Assembly (NCBI RefSeq): GCF_003425685.1
Contig: NZ_QJKM01000007.1
Location: 186,001-250,000, forward strand
Length of the DNA: 64,000 nucleotides
DNA from: Rhizobium terrae
Lineage (GTDB): Bacteria > Pseudomonadota > Alphaproteobacteria > Rhizobiales > Rhizobiaceae
Direction of reading: 5' to 3'
Part shown: one piece after another, positions 44,602-54,669 of the stretch
Position numbering within the stretch: the stretch's first letter is position 1
Layout: each line of letters opens with the position of its first letter
Made by a program: the position numbers and the translations under genes
Notes under the pieces: model-generated
The model's input: only the letters and a program-made list of their open reading frames with translations
Database searches by the model: none
What the model was told of the DNA's origin: nothing

Positions 44602-46440
44602 ATGATCTTGGCTCGGCTGAAGGCAGGTTTGGCGATTGCCCTTGCGGCGACGGTGCTCGGCGCGGCGGTGACTTCGGCCCAGGAGCCGAAATGGCGGCAT
44701 GGCATGGCGGTCGTCGGTGACCTGAAACTGCCGGAAGACTTCAAGCAGCTTCCCTATGTCGATGTGAACGCGCCGAAGGCAGGCGAACTGCGCCTCGGCG
44801 ACGAAGGCACGTTCGACAACCTCAATCCGGTGATCGACCGGGGCGCCGTGGCTTCCGGTGTCGGCATGATCTACGATTCGCTTATGAAGCGGTCGGAGGA
44901 CGAGGTCTTCGGCACTTACGGCCTGCTGGCCGAGGCCGTGTCCTATCCGGACGACATGTCTTCGGTGACCTTCAGGCTGAGGCAGGAGGCGAAATGGGTG
45001 GACGGCCAGCCGGTCACTCCGGAAGATGTGATCTTCAGCCTGGAGAAGCTGAAGGAATACAGCGCCCTCTATTCCGGTTATTATCGCCACGTCACGGCTG
45101 CGGAAAAGACCGGCGACCGCGAAGTGACCTTCCGCTTCGACGAGAAGAACAATCGTGAACTGCCCCAGATCGTCGGCGATTTCCCGGTCCTTCCCAAGCA
45201 TTGGTGGGAAGGCAAGGATGCACAGGGCAAGCAGCGCGACATTTCCCGCACCACGCTCGAACCGCCGATGGGATCGGGGCCTTACAAGATTGCCGCCCTC
45301 CAGCCGGGTTCGACCATCCGCTACGAATTGCGCGACGATTATTGGGGCAAGGACCTGCCCATCAATCTCGGCCAGTACAATTTCCGCACCATCAGCTACA
45401 CCTATTTTGCCGATGCCGACGTGGAGTTCGAGGCTTTTCGCGCCGGCACGATCGATTACCGTCAGGAAAACAGTTCGAGCCGCTGGGTGACGCGTTACGA
45501 TTTCGATGCGGTGAAGGACGGCCGGGTGATCAAGGAAGCGCTGACCAATCCTTTCAGGGCCGTCGGCGTCATGCAGGCCTTCGTGCCGAACATGCGGCGC
45601 GACATATTCAAGGATGCGCGGGTGCGAGAGGCACTGAACTATGCCTATGACTTCGAGGATCTCAACAAGAACCTTGCCTATGGGGGGCTGAAGCGCGTCA
45701 ACAGCTTCTTCTGGGGCACCGAGCTCGCCTCGTCCGGCCTGCCGCAGGGGAAGGAACTGGAGATCCTCAACGGATTGAAGGACAAGGTACCGGCAAGGGT
45801 CTTCACCACCCCGTTCACCAACCCCGTCGGCGGTGATCCGAACAGGGTGCGCGACAATCTGCGGACAGCCGTCGGCCTGCTCAAGGACGCCGGCTGGGAG
45901 CTGAAAGGCAACCGGATGGTCAACGCCAAGACCGGGCAGCCCCTGGGCTTCGAAATCCTCCTGAACAGCCAGTCGCAGGAGCGTACCGTTCAACCTTACG
46001 TGACGAGCCTCAAGAAGATCGGCATCGATGCAAGGATCCGGACGGTCGACGCGTCGCAATACGTCAATCGCATCCGCAGCTTCGATTACGACATGATATA
46101 CGGGATCTGGGCCCAGACCATGAACCCCGGCAATGAGCAGGGGGATTACTGGGGATCGGCTTCCGTCAATCGGCCCGGATCGCGCAACTATGCCGGTATC
46201 GCCGATCCGGCGGTGGATCAGCTGATCGACATGATCACCTTTGCTTCGAACCGGGAGGACCAGGTGGCGGCTGTCAAGGCCATGGACCGCGTGCTGCTTG
46301 CCAACCATTACGTCGTTCCGATGTTCTATTCCGGCGAGGCGAAGATCGCCTATTGGAACCGCATCACGCATCCCGCCAGATTGCCGGAATACGATATCGG
46401 TTTCCCGACCATATGGTCGGCCAGGACCGCCGGGAAGTGA
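44602..46440 (+). CDS. yejA: Extracellular solute-binding protein YejA
   Basis: The 612-residue protein has a signal peptide (GLAIALAATVLGAAVTSAQ) and belongs to the family 5 binding proteins. It shows DEGTFDNLNPVIDRG near residue 70, YDSLMKRSEDEVFGTYGLLA and TFRLRQEAKWVDGQPVTPED, all typical of YejA. It captures peptide-like compounds such as microcin C; in Sinorhizobium the YejABEF system takes up NCR peptides. It is the first gene of the yej operon. A 147-bp gap with no clear structure follows before yejB. Confidence 0.93.
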   Translation: MILARLKAGLAIALAATVLGAAVTSAQEPKWRHGMAVVGDLKLPEDFKQLPYVDVNAPKAGELRLGDEGTFDNLNPVIDRGAVASGVGMIYDSLMKRSEDEVFGTYGLLAEAVSYPDDMSSVTFRLRQEAKWVDGQPVTPEDVIFSLEKLKEYSALYSGYYRHVTAAEKTGDREVTFRFDEKNNRELPQIVGDFPVLPKHWWEGKDAQGKQRDISRTTLEPPMGSGPYKIAALQPGSTIRYELRDDYWGKDLPINLGQYNFRTISYTYFADADVEFEAFRAGTIDYRQENSSSRWVTRYDFDAVKDGRVIKEALTNPFRAVGVMQAFVPNMRRDIFKDARVREALNYAYDFEDLNKNLAYGGLKRVNSFFWGTELASSGLPQGKELEILNGLKDKVPARVFTTPFTNPVGGDPNRVRDNLRTAVGLLKDAGWELKGNRMVNAKTGQPLGFEILLNSQSQERTVQPYVTSLKKIGIDARIRTVDASQYVNRIRSFDYDMIYGIWAQTMNPGNEQGDYWGSASVNRPGSRNYAGIADPAVDQLIDMITFASNREDQVAAVKAMDRVLLANHYVVPMFYSGEAKIAYWNRITHPARLPEYDIGFPTIWSARTAGK

Positions 46441-46587
46441 GGGAGTGGAGCGCGGGCTTGCGCCGCGCACCGCCACCTGTTCCAAATGAGTGCATATGAT
46501 TCGCACCGAGAAGAGAGGAAAGCGCCATTTGATCGGCATCGGGATATGCGGTGAGACGAAAACCGGCCCGGAAGGCAGGAAGTTCTG

Positions 46588-47670
46588 ATGGGCGCCTATA
46601 TTCTCCGCCGCCTCCTGCTGATGATACCGACCATCGTCGGCATCATGGGAATTTCGTTCCTCGTCGTGCAATTCGCCCCCGGCGGGCCAGTCGAGCAGGT
46701 GATCGCCCAAATCCAGGGCCAGGATACCGGCGACCGGCTTTCCGGAGGTTCCAGCGATCTTGCGGTCCAGGGGAGCGGCGAGGAAAGCCGTTACCGCGGC
46801 GCCCAAGGTCTCGATCCGGAATTCATCAAGAAGCTCGAACAGCAGTTCGGTTTCGACAAGCCGCCGCTGACGCGCTTCCTCGACATGATGTGGAACTACA
46901 TCCGTTTCGATTTCGGCGAGAGCTTCTTCCGCAACACCTCGGTGCTCGATCTGATCATCGACAAGATGCCAGTCTCCATCTCGCTCGGCTTCTGGATCCT
47001 GATCGTCTCCTACGTGATCTCGATTCCGCTCGGGATCCGCAAGGCAGTCAAGGACGGCTCGAGCTTCGACGTCTGGACCTCGGGCGTCATCATCATCGGT
47101 TACGCAGTGCCGAGCTTCCTGTTCGGCATCCTCCTGATCGTGCTTTTCGCCGGCGGCTCCTTCTTCGATTGGTTCCCGCTGCGCGGCCTGGTCTCCGACA
47201 ATTTCGCGGAACTCTCCTGGTGGGAGAAGATTATCGACTATTTCTGGCATCTCACCCTGCCGTTGATCGCCATGTCGCTCTCCGCCTTCGCCACGACGAC
47301 GCTCTTGACCAAAAATTCCTTCATCGACGAGATCAAGAAGCAATATGTGACGACGGCGCGCGCCAAGGGGCTCAACGAGCGGCAGGTGCTTTACGGCCAC
47401 GTCTTCCGCAACGCCATGCTGATCGTCATCGCCGGCTTTCCGGGCGCCTTCATCTCCGCCTTCTTCACCGGCTCGCTGTTGATCGAGAACATCTTCTCGC
47501 TGGATGGTTTGGGCCGCCTCGGTTATCTCGCCGTTGTCAACCGCGACTATCCGATCGTCTTCGGCACGCTCTACATCTTCTCGCTGATGGGCCTGATCGT
47601 CGGCCTGATCTCCGACCTGATCTACACCTGGATCGATCCGCGGATCGATTTCGAGCGGAGGGACGTCTGA
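46588..47670 (+). CDS. yejB: Microcin C/peptide ABC transporter permease YejB
   Basis: This 360-residue inner-membrane permease begins [20 protein letters not shown], the usual N-terminus of DppB-type permeases, and has six predicted helices. The EAA loop is [20 protein letters not shown] near residue 255. A cytoplasmic or periplasmic insert of about 50 residues ([16 protein letters not shown] region) after the first helix is typical of YejB. GGAAG precedes the ATG. Its stop overlaps the yejE start (TGATG). Confidence 0.95.
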   Translation: MGAYILRRLLLMIPTIVGIMGISFLVVQFAPGGPVEQVIAQIQGQDTGDRLSGGSSDLAVQGSGEESRYRGAQGLDPEFIKKLEQQFGFDKPPLTRFLDMMWNYIRFDFGESFFRNTSVLDLIIDKMPVSISLGFWILIVSYVISIPLGIRKAVKDGSSFDVWTSGVIIIGYAVPSFLFGILLIVLFAGGSFFDWFPLRGLVSDNFAELSWWEKIIDYFWHLTLPLIAMSLSAFATTTLLTKNSFIDEIKKQYVTTARAKGLNERQVLYGHVFRNAMLIVIAGFPGAFISAFFTGSLLIENIFSLDGLGRLGYLAVVNRDYPIVFGTLYIFSLMGLIVGLISDLIYTWIDPRIDFERRDV

Positions 47671-48818
47671 TGGAAGCGTCCACCGCCAAGACCATGCCTC
47701 AGGTGGCGCCGCCGCAGAAGCGGCCCTGGATTTCGCCGACCAACAAGCGGCGCCTCGCCAATTTCCGCGCCAACAAGCGCGGTTACTGGTCCTTCTGGAT
47801 TTTCATGATCCTCTTCGTGCTCAGTGTGCTTGCGGAATTCATCGCCAACGACCGGCCGATCGTCGCCTCCTACAAGGGCGAGATCCTCTCCCCCGTCTTC
47901 ATCGACTATCCGGAGGAGAAGTTCGGCGGTTTCCTGGCGACCACCGACTACCGCTCCGACTATATCCAACAGGAGATAGAGGCGAACGGCTGGATGATCT
48001 GGCCGCCGATCCGCTATTCCTACCAGACGGTCAATTCCAACATCCCCCATTCGGCCCCGACCGAGCCCTTCTGGCTGATGAAGGCCGAAGACCGTTGCGC
48101 CGCCTATCCGCAGAAGGATCAGGATCCGAACTGCGTGCTCGGCAACCTCAACTGGCTCGGCACCGACGACCAGGCGCGCGACGTCACTGCCCGCATGATC
48201 TACGGTTTCCGCGTTTCGGTGCTCTTTGGGCTTGCACTGACCGTTTGCTCGGCCATCATCGGCGTCACGGCCGGCGCCGTGCAGGGTTATTTCGGCGGCT
48301 GGACGGACCTGCTCCTGCAGCGGTTCATCGAAATCTGGTCCTCCATGCCGGTTCTATATATCCTGCTGATCATCGCGGCGATCCTGCCGCCGGGTTTCTT
48401 CGTTCTGCTCGGCATCATGTTGCTCTTCTCATGGACCGGCTTCGTCGGCGTGGTGCGCGCGGAATTCCTCCGCGCCCGCAATTTCGAATATGTGCGGGCG
48501 GCCCGCGCGCTCGGTGTCGGCAACTGGACGATCATGTACAGGCACCTCCTGCCGAACGCGATGGTGGCGACGCTGACCTTCCTGCCGTTCATCCTGTCGG
48601 GGTCGATCGCGACCCTCACGTCGCTCGACTTCCTGGGCTTCGGCATGCCGCCCGGCTCGCCCTCGCTCGGCGAAATGATCCAGCAGGGCAAGAATAATCT
48701 TCAGGCGCCGTGGCTCGGTTTCACCGCCTTCTTCACCATGTCGATCATGCTGTCGCTCCTGATCTTCATCGGCGAGGCGGTGCGCGATGCCTTCGACCCC
48801 AGAAAGACGTTCGGATGA
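47670..48818 (+). CDS. yejE: Microcin C/peptide ABC transporter permease YejE
   Basis: The 382-residue partner permease has the YejE start region TNKRRLANFRANKRGYWSFW, a first membrane helix, a periplasmic stretch of about 100 residues and five more helices. The EAA loop is VRAARALGVGNWTIMYRHLL near residue 275. With YejB it forms the channel. It overlaps yejB by one base and yejF by four (ATGA), so translation is coupled throughout. Confidence 0.95.
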   Translation: MEASTAKTMPQVAPPQKRPWISPTNKRRLANFRANKRGYWSFWIFMILFVLSVLAEFIANDRPIVASYKGEILSPVFIDYPEEKFGGFLATTDYRSDYIQQEIEANGWMIWPPIRYSYQTVNSNIPHSAPTEPFWLMKAEDRCAAYPQKDQDPNCVLGNLNWLGTDDQARDVTARMIYGFRVSVLFGLALTVCSAIIGVTAGAVQGYFGGWTDLLLQRFIEIWSSMPVLYILLIIAAILPPGFFVLLGIMLLFSWTGFVGVVRAEFLRARNFEYVRAARALGVGNWTIMYRHLLPNAMVATLTFLPFILSGSIATLTSLDFLGFGMPPGSPSLGEMIQQGKNNLQAPWLGFTAFFTMSIMLSLLIFIGEAVRDAFDPRKTFG

Positions 48819-50443
48819 CAGAACCGCTTCTTTCCGTCCGGAACCTGTCCGTCGCCTTCCGCCAGGGTGGCGATGCCACGCTTGCGGTCGACAAGGTCTC
48901 CTTCGAGGTGCATCCGGGCGAGGTGGTCGCGCTGGTCGGTGAATCCGGCTCCGGCAAATCGGTGACGGCGAATTCGATCCTCAGGCTTCTGCCCTATCCG
49001 GCGGCGAGCCATCCGAGCGGCGAGATCCTGTTCGACGGCAAGAGCCTGATGAACGCTCCGGAAGCGGAACTGCGCCACGTGCGCGGCAACGACATCACGA
49101 TGATCTTCCAGGAGCCGATGACCTCGCTCAACCCTCTCCACACGATCGAAAAGCAGATCGGCGAGATTCTCGAACTGCATCAGGACGTGGTCGGCGAGGC
49201 GGCGCGGACCCGCACCCTGGAGCTCTTGAACCAGGTGGGCATCCGTGAACCCGAAAAGCGCCTGAAGGCCTATCCGCACGAACTCTCCGGAGGCCAAAGG
49301 CAGCGCGTGATGATCGCCATGGCGCTCGCCAACCGACCGAAGCTCCTGATCGCCGACGAGCCGACGACCGCGCTCGACGTGACTGTCCAGGCGCAGATCC
49401 TGGAGCTTCTGCGCAGCCTCAAGGGCGAGCACGGCATGTCCATGCTGTTCATCACCCACGACCTCGGCATCGTCCGCAAATTTGCCGATCGCGTCTGCGT
49501 CATGACCAAGGGCAAGATCGTCGAGACCGGCAAGGTCGAGGATGTTTTCGCCAATCCGCAGCACGCCTACACCCGCCACCTGCTGGCTTCCGAACCGCGC
49601 GGCGAGCCGCCGGTCGCCGATCCGTCGAAGCCCGTGGTCATGGAAGGCAGGGACATCCGCGTCTGGTTCCCGATCAAGGCAGGGTTCCTGCGGCGGGTCG
49701 TCGACCACGTCAAGGCCGTGGATGGCGTCGACCTGACGCTGCGTGCCGGCGAGACGCTCGGCGTGGTCGGTGAGTCCGGCTCCGGTAAGACGACGCTCGG
49801 GCTGGCGCTTGCCCGGCTCATCTCGTCCGAAGGCCGCATCGCCTTCATCGGCAACGATATCGGCAAATTCTCCTTCAAGCAGATGCGGCCGTTCCGCGAC
49901 CGGCTGCAGGTCGTTTTCCAGGACCCATACGGGTCGCTCAGCCCTCGTATGCCGGTCGGCGACATCATCGCCGAGGGCCTCAAGGTCCATGAGCGCTCGC
50001 TTTCGGCAGACGAACGGGACGAGCGCGTCGCCTGGGCACTTGAGGAAGTGGGGTTGGACCCGGCAACCCGCTGGCGTTATCCGCACGAGTTTTCCGGCGG
50101 CCAGCGGCAGCGTATCGCGATCGCCCGCGCCATGGTGCTCAAGCCGCGTTTCGTGATGCTGGACGAGCCGACTTCCGCTCTCGACATGACCGTGCAGGCC
50201 CAGGTGGTCGATCTGCTGCGCGACCTGCAGAAGAAGCACGATCTCGCTTATCTCTTCATCAGCCACGACCTCAAGGTGGTGAAGGCGCTGGCCAACCACG
50301 TCATCGTCATGCGTCTCGGCAAGGTGATGGAGGAAGGTCCGGCCGAACAGATTTTCCGCGCGCCGAGAGAGGCCTATACCCGCGCGTTGATGGCCGCCGC
50401 CTTCAATCTCGAAGCGGTCGAAACCGCCGCCATCAATCAGTAA
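48815..50443 (+). CDS. yejF: Microcin C/peptide ABC transporter double ATPase YejF
   Basis: The 542-residue protein contains two complete ATPase domains. The first has Walker [11 protein letters not shown] near residue 45, [15 protein letters not shown] and [12 protein letters not shown]. The second has [10 protein letters not shown] near residue 320, [15 protein letters not shown] and [11 protein letters not shown]. It energises YejBE. The double form is typical of YejF. ATG 48815 overlaps the yejE stop. Confidence 0.95.
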   Translation: MTEPLLSVRNLSVAFRQGGDATLAVDKVSFEVHPGEVVALVGESGSGKSVTANSILRLLPYPAASHPSGEILFDGKSLMNAPEAELRHVRGNDITMIFQEPMTSLNPLHTIEKQIGEILELHQDVVGEAARTRTLELLNQVGIREPEKRLKAYPHELSGGQRQRVMIAMALANRPKLLIADEPTTALDVTVQAQILELLRSLKGEHGMSMLFITHDLGIVRKFADRVCVMTKGKIVETGKVEDVFANPQHAYTRHLLASEPRGEPPVADPSKPVVMEGRDIRVWFPIKAGFLRRVVDHVKAVDGVDLTLRAGETLGVVGESGSGKTTLGLALARLISSEGRIAFIGNDIGKFSFKQMRPFRDRLQVVFQDPYGSLSPRMPVGDIIAEGLKVHERSLSADERDERVAWALEEVGLDPATRWRYPHEFSGGQRQRIAIARAMVLKPRFVMLDEPTSALDMTVQAQVVDLLRDLQKKHDLAYLFISHDLKVVKALANHVIVMRLGKVMEEGPAEQIFRAPREAYTRALMAAAFNLEAVETAAINQ

Positions 50444-50459
50444 TCCCGGAAGGTCCGTT

Positions 50460-51410
50460 ATGTCTGTCAAAAGCCCGGTCGTCATCGATCTCAAGTTCGA
50501 GCGCAGCGAGGTGGATGCCGCACTCGCCGATGCCTTTGCCGGCCGCACCGTGCTCCACGCCTCCGATCCCGCCTCCGATCTTTCCGAAGCCCGTTACGCC
50601 GTGATCTGGAAGCCGGATCCAAGCCTTTTCCAGCGCGCGCCGAACCTGAAGGTCCTGTTTTCGGGCGGCGCCGGCGTCGACTATATCCTCGCCATGGCCG
50701 GTCTTCCCGATATCCCGATCGTGCGTTTCGTCGATCAAAGCCTGACGACGCGGATGAGCGAATGGGTGGTGCTGCAGGCGCTGAGCCACCTCAGGCAGGT
50801 GCCGGCCTATTTGAAACAGCAGCGCGATCATGAATGGCGCGAACTTCCCCAGCCCGAAGCCAAGGACCTCACGGTCGGCGTCATGGGCCTCGGCGTGCTC
50901 GGCATGGACTCCGTGAACAAGCTGAAGATGATGGGCTTCGACGTCATCGGCTGGTCGCGCAGCAGGAAGACGGTCGATGGCGTCGAGACCTTCGACGAAG
51001 GCCAGCTCGATGCATTTCTCGCCAGGACGGACATTCTCGTCGGCCTGCTGCCGCTGACCCCGGATACGCGCGGCCTCTATGACGCCGCGCTGTTCTCCAG
51101 ACTTCGCCAGGGCGGCGCGCTCGGCCGTCCGGTCTTCATCAATGCCGGCCGCGGCGGCAGCCAGGTTGAGGCGGATCTGATCGCGGCACTGGAGAGCGGT
51201 GTCCTCGGAGGGGCCTCACTCGATGTCTTTGAACAGGAACCGCTGCCGGCGACAAGTCCTCTCTGGGACATGGAGAACGTCATCATCACCCCGCATGCCG
51301 CATCCGCATCCGATGTGCGGGCCCTGTTCCGCAATGCGGATGCCCAGATTCTAGACTATGAGGCCGGCCAGTCGCTGAAGCACGTCGTCGATCGCAAGGC
51401 CGGCTACTGA
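50460..51410 (+). CDS. ghrA: Glyoxylate/hydroxypyruvate reductase A-like 2-hydroxyacid dehydrogenase
   Basis: The 316-residue protein is a GhrA-type dehydrogenase. The coenzyme motif is GVMGLGVLGMDSVNKL near residue 140, followed by LVGLLPLTPDTRGLY. FINAGRGGSQVEADL has the substrate arginine region, and ITPHAASASD carries the catalytic histidine near residue 280. It reduces glyoxylate or hydroxypyruvate with NADPH, with other 2-oxo acids possible. It starts 16 bp after yejF and may be the last gene of the yej transcript; no functional link is known. Confidence 0.9.
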   Translation: MSVKSPVVIDLKFERSEVDAALADAFAGRTVLHASDPASDLSEARYAVIWKPDPSLFQRAPNLKVLFSGGAGVDYILAMAGLPDIPIVRFVDQSLTTRMSEWVVLQALSHLRQVPAYLKQQRDHEWRELPQPEAKDLTVGVMGLGVLGMDSVNKLKMMGFDVIGWSRSRKTVDGVETFDEGQLDAFLARTDILVGLLPLTPDTRGLYDAALFSRLRQGGALGRPVFINAGRGGSQVEADLIAALESGVLGGASLDVFEQEPLPATSPLWDMENVIITPHAASASDVRALFRNADAQILDYEAGQSLKHVVDRKAGY

Positions 51411-51421
51411 GCCGGGCACAC

Positions 51422-51446
51422 GGAACATTCGCATCTTCAGGCCGTT
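51422..51446 (+). promoter_or_regulatory. EcfG-type general stress promoter
   Basis: GGAAC at 51422-51426 and CGTT at 51443-51446 have a 16-base spacer, a perfect match to the sigma-EcfG consensus. It lies just after ghrA and 47 bp before the ATG of the small membrane protein. Confidence 0.75.
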
Positions 51447-51492
51447 TGTTGTTCAGGAGCCGGGGTGTCCGGCCCGAACAAGGAGCGAAATC

Positions 51493-51822
51493 ATGAATAC
51501 CCGTTTCGATCCCAAGGAGGCCGGAAACCATCATCCCGATCCGACCGGCTCTCCGCCGGTGGTGGAGACCGCGACGGAAGCGCGCCAGGGCCGTTGGGGA
51601 GCCCCGGTCCTCAGGGTGCTGATTGCCGGACTTGTGCTTGCGTTCATCGCCTGGGGTGCCGCCGAATGGTGGGGCGAAGCCACCGACCCGCCGGCAGAGC
51701 AGACCGCGACCCCGCCCGCAGGCAGTACGACGCCTGCCAATCCCGATGCGGCACCGACTGCCAATCCGGCAACTCCGCCTGCGGCTACGCCGCCGGCGAC
51801 GAATTCCCAGTCGGGAAATTGA
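51493..51822 (+). CDS. Small single-pass membrane protein with a Pro/Ala/Thr-rich tail
   Basis: The product has 109 residues. A polar N-terminus of about 38 residues is followed by one membrane helix ([20 protein letters not shown]), then a low-complexity periplasmic tail ([18 protein letters not shown] and on). No family is recognised. AAGGAG lies upstream of the ATG. The perfect EcfG-type promoter indicates stress expression, the same logic as the small genes near 14-16 kb. The 205 bp between its stop and pncB show no supported feature. Confidence 0.75.
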   Translation: MNTRFDPKEAGNHHPDPTGSPPVVETATEARQGRWGAPVLRVLIAGLVLAFIAWGAAEWWGEATDPPAEQTATPPAGSTTPANPDAAPTANPATPPAATPPATNSQSGN

Positions 51823-52027
51823 CACTCCGGGGATTGGCGGTCCGGCAATATACAAATCGCGTCTTTCGGGATGCCTCATTCGGTCGCGGGTCCGCCGCGG
51901 CCGAATTGCGTTCTGGACTTCCGTTGCATTTTTTTCGATAAAACTGCCCGGAGGTTGTTCGGCCGTTGCCTCCGAGTTCATCTCATTCGGCAGAGCCGGT
52001 CCTTCCGGGATCGGGCAGGGGCAGGGC

Positions 52028-53332
52028 ATGACCAAGACCGATATTGCAACCAGGGTCTACAATCACACCTGGAAGCTCGACCCGATCATCCGCAGTCTGA
52101 TCGATACGGATTTCTACAAGCTCCTGATGCTGCAGATGATCTGGAAGCTCTATCCGAATGTCGAAGCGACCTTCTCGCTCATCAACCGCACGACGAGCGT
52201 GAAGCTCGCCGAGGAGATCGATGAGGGGGCGCTGCGCGAGCAGCTCGACCACGCCCGTACTGTCGGCCTTTCCAAGAAGGAGATGATCTGGCTTGCGGGT
52301 AACACGTTCTACGGCCGCAAGCAGATCTTCGAGCCGGAATTCCTGAACTGGCTTTCCACCTATAAATTGCCGGAATACGAGCTTTCCAAGCATAACGGGC
52401 AGTACGAGTTGACCTTCCACGGTAAGTGGATGGAGACGACGTTGTGGGAAATCCCGGCGCTTGCGATCATCAACGAGCTGCGTTCCCGATCCGCCATGCG
52501 TTCGCTCGGCTTCTTCACGCTGGACGTGCTCTATGCCCGCGCCAAGGCCAAGATGTGGGAGAAGGTGGAGCGGCTGCGCACCCTTCCGGGCCTGCGTATT
52601 TCCGATTTCGGCACCCGCCGACGGCACTCGTTCCTGTGGCAGCGCTGGTGCGTCGAAGCGTTGAAGGAAGGCATCGGTCCGGCCTTCACCGGTACCAGCA
52701 ACGTACTGCTCGCCATGGATTCCGATCTCGAAGCCGTCGGCACCAATGCCCATGAACTGCCGATGGTCGCCGCAGCGCTTGCCGATACAGACGAGGAGCT
52801 TCGCGCCGCCCCCTACGAGGTGCTGAAGGACTGGAACCGCCTCTACCACGGCAACCTGCTGATCGTCCTGCCGGATGCTTTCGGGACGGCCGCCTTCCTG
52901 CGCGACGCCCCGGACTGGGTGGCGGACTGGACCGGTTTCAGGCCGGACAGCGCACCGCCGATCGAGGGCGGTGAAAAGATCATCGACTGGTGGAAAAAGA
53001 TGGGCCGCGACCCGAAGAGCAAGCTGCTGATCTTCTCCGACGGGCTCGACGTCGATGCGATCATCGATACCTATAAACATTTCGAAGGCCGCGTGCGCAT
53101 GAGTTTCGGCTGGGGCACCAACCTTACCAACGACTTTGCCGGCTGCGCACCGCGCGAGATCGCCGGGCTGATGCCGATCTCGATCGTCTGCAAGGTGAGC
53201 GAAGCGAACGGCCGCCCGGCGGTCAAACTTTCGGACAACCCCCGCAAGGCGACCGGCGATCCGGCCGAGGTGGAGCGGTATCTGAAGTTCTTCGGCCGGG
53301 AGGACCGGATCGATCAGGCCGTTCTCGTTTGA
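52028..53332 (+). CDS. pncB: Nicotinate phosphoribosyltransferase
   Basis: PncB makes nicotinate mononucleotide from nicotinate and PRPP with ATP in NAD salvage. The 434-residue protein has [14 protein letters not shown] near the start, [14 protein letters not shown] with the phosphorylated-type histidine near residue 200, GTSNVLLA and [10 protein letters not shown] for PRPP binding, and [10 protein letters not shown]. Length matches the family. ATG 52028 gives the conserved N-terminus; GGGGCAGGG stands in as ribosome site. The frame is open for a long way upstream, which is a GC-rich artefact. Confidence 0.95.
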   Translation: MTKTDIATRVYNHTWKLDPIIRSLIDTDFYKLLMLQMIWKLYPNVEATFSLINRTTSVKLAEEIDEGALREQLDHARTVGLSKKEMIWLAGNTFYGRKQIFEPEFLNWLSTYKLPEYELSKHNGQYELTFHGKWMETTLWEIPALAIINELRSRSAMRSLGFFTLDVLYARAKAKMWEKVERLRTLPGLRISDFGTRRRHSFLWQRWCVEALKEGIGPAFTGTSNVLLAMDSDLEAVGTNAHELPMVAAALADTDEELRAAPYEVLKDWNRLYHGNLLIVLPDAFGTAAFLRDAPDWVADWTGFRPDSAPPIEGGEKIIDWWKKMGRDPKSKLLIFSDGLDVDAIIDTYKHFEGRVRMSFGWGTNLTNDFAGCAPREIAGLMPISIVCKVSEANGRPAVKLSDNPRKATGDPAEVERYLKFFGREDRIDQAVLV

Positions 53333-53357
53333 TCTGAAGGAATTCCGCAAACAGGAA

Positions 53358-53380
53358 GGCCCCGCCGATATGGCGGGGCC
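53358..53380. terminator. Stem-loop between convergent pncB and DUF1236 genes
   Basis: GGCCCCGCC-GATAT-GGCGGGGCC is a perfect 9-bp stem with 5-nt loop, 26 bp after the pncB stop and before the end of the minus-strand gene. It lacks a T-run on either side, so it may act bidirectionally or with Rho. Confidence 0.6.
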
Positions 53381-53406
53381 CCACTTCCCGAATTGGTGCA
53401 GGTATC

Positions 53407-53805
53407 TTACTGAATGACCTGAACGACGGTGTGGGTCCGCGGATCGACGATCACACGCTGATTGTTGACCACCGTATAAGCGTATTTCGGATTGCTCGGC
53501 ACCGGGGTCACTACGACGCTCTGCGGGATCGGCTTGCCGACGACGATCGGCTCCTCGACGGTAACTGCCGTGGTCGGGGCCGGCTGTTCTTCCACATAGG
53601 TGACGACTTCGCGCGGCGGCGGATCGATCGCGGTGCCGGCGATCGCACCGGCCACGCCACCGACCGCGGCCCCAACCGGGCCGCCGACGATCGCGCCGGT
53701 CACGGCACCGCCGGCGGCACCGTTGACGGTGCCTTGCTGCGCGCCGGCCTGGGTGGCGAGGGAAGCGGCGAGAATGGCGCAGGAAGCAAGGATGATCTTT
53801 TTCAT
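53407..53805 (-). CDS. DUF1236/glycine-zipper envelope protein
   Basis: The 132-residue protein has a signal peptide (ILAASLATQAGAQQ), a glycine-zipper stretch (AAGGAVTGAIVGGPVGAAVGG) near residues 30-60 and a C-terminal DUF1236-like domain (YAYTVVNNQRVIVDPRTHTV). Such proteins sit in the periplasm or outer membrane, and their function is not known. GGAG lies upstream of the ATG. An EcfG-type promoter 35 bp upstream suggests envelope-stress or general-stress expression. Confidence 0.87.
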   Translation of the reverse strand: MKKIILASCAILAASLATQAGAQQGTVNGAAGGAVTGAIVGGPVGAAVGGVAGAIAGTAIDPPPREVVTYVEEQPAPTTAVTVEEPIVVGKPIPQSVVVTPVPSNPKYAYTVVNNQRVIVDPRTHTVVQVIQ

Positions 53806-53839
53806 GGGTCTTCTCCCTTCGTTGGACTTCCGAACGGAT

Positions 53840-53864
53840 AACCTCTTGCATTTCTAATGGTTCC
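53840..53864 (-). promoter_or_regulatory. EcfG-type general stress promoter
   Basis: On the minus strand GGAAC (complement of 53860-53864) is followed after 16 bases by GGTT (complement of 53840-53843). One base differs from GGAAC-N16-CGTT. The DUF1236 start codon is 35 bp downstream. Confidence 0.6.
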
Positions 53865-53967
53865 CCCTTCCGGGTCACCTTTCGTAAGCGCCTGAAACGT
53901 CCGGGGAGCTTGGCCTTCCGGGCAAAATACAACGGAACCACCCTCAATGCGAAAGGTTCCGAAGGCT

Positions 53968-54522
53968 TCAGTCCTGACTTATGCGAGGCATAAAGAACCC
54001 TGTCCTGCGCTTGTATTGACGGTATTCGTTCGCCAGCGGCGAAGCCTCGAAATTGCGTTCCTCCTTCCTGGCCGCCATCACATAGGCGGTGGCGAAGAAG
54101 ATCACCGGCAGCGCCGACCAGATGGACCAGGAGGCGAGCGCCCAGCCGGACCAGAACAGCAGATAGGAACTGTAGAACGGGTGCCTGAGATAACGATAGG
54201 GTCCAGCGGAGACGATGCCATGCGGCAGGGCGGGATCGAAGGCGAAGCGGAGCCGCGCCTGGCGGGAGGCCCATATCGCCCACCAGAAGAGGATGGCTGC
54301 GGCGATCTCCACGGCAAGGCCGACGATCTGTGCCCAGAGCACCTGCGGCCGCGTCCAGTGCAGATAGAGAAAAAGTGCCGCCGTGAGGATGACGCCGAGC
54401 GAGATCAACCGCGCTTCCCACGTCATTTTCTGCGAATTGAAGTGGTTCTTCAGCGACCAGGTGTAAAAGCCGATGATCGTCAGGCTGACGATGGAGATAG
54501 TCGCGTCGAGTGTGGCTTGCAT
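53968..54522 (-). CDS. Isoprenylcysteine carboxyl methyltransferase-like membrane methyltransferase
   Basis: This 184-residue integral membrane protein has about five hydrophobic helices and the ICMT/PEMT-type motif PYRYLRHPFYSSYLLFWSGW near residue 110, which binds S-adenosylmethionine at the membrane interface. Bacterial members methylate lipids or unidentified acceptors. The substrate is unknown. The start at 54522 is accepted because the first membrane helix follows closely. It is divergent from the hydrolase gene. Confidence 0.82.
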   Translation of the reverse strand: MQATLDATISIVSLTIIGFYTWSLKNHFNSQKMTWEARLISLGVILTAALFLYLHWTRPQVLWAQIVGLAVEIAAAILFWWAIWASRQARLRFAFDPALPHGIVSAGPYRYLRHPFYSSYLLFWSGWALASWSIWSALPVIFFATAYVMAARKEERNFEASPLANEYRQYKRRTGFFMPRISQD

Positions 54523-54669
54523 CGTTCTTCATCCTCCCCGAGCGGCAGAACTAACGCTCCGTTCATCGTGTTTCAAGACAACGCGCGCGTAAAGCCCGCA
54601 TTTAAGGGATTCTTGGCGAAAGAGGCTCAGGCTTCTGCCAACAAGAGCCGATGGAACAGGGGCGGCAGA

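Noticed and set aside
44410..47400. 996-residue open frame on the minus strand opposite yejA/yejB
   Set aside because: It is antisense to well-supported yej genes, has no recognisable motif and is a product of high GC third positions.
51983..54532. 849-residue open frame on the minus strand across pncB, DUF1236 and ICMT genes
   Set aside because: It spans several real genes on both strands and has no conserved domain.
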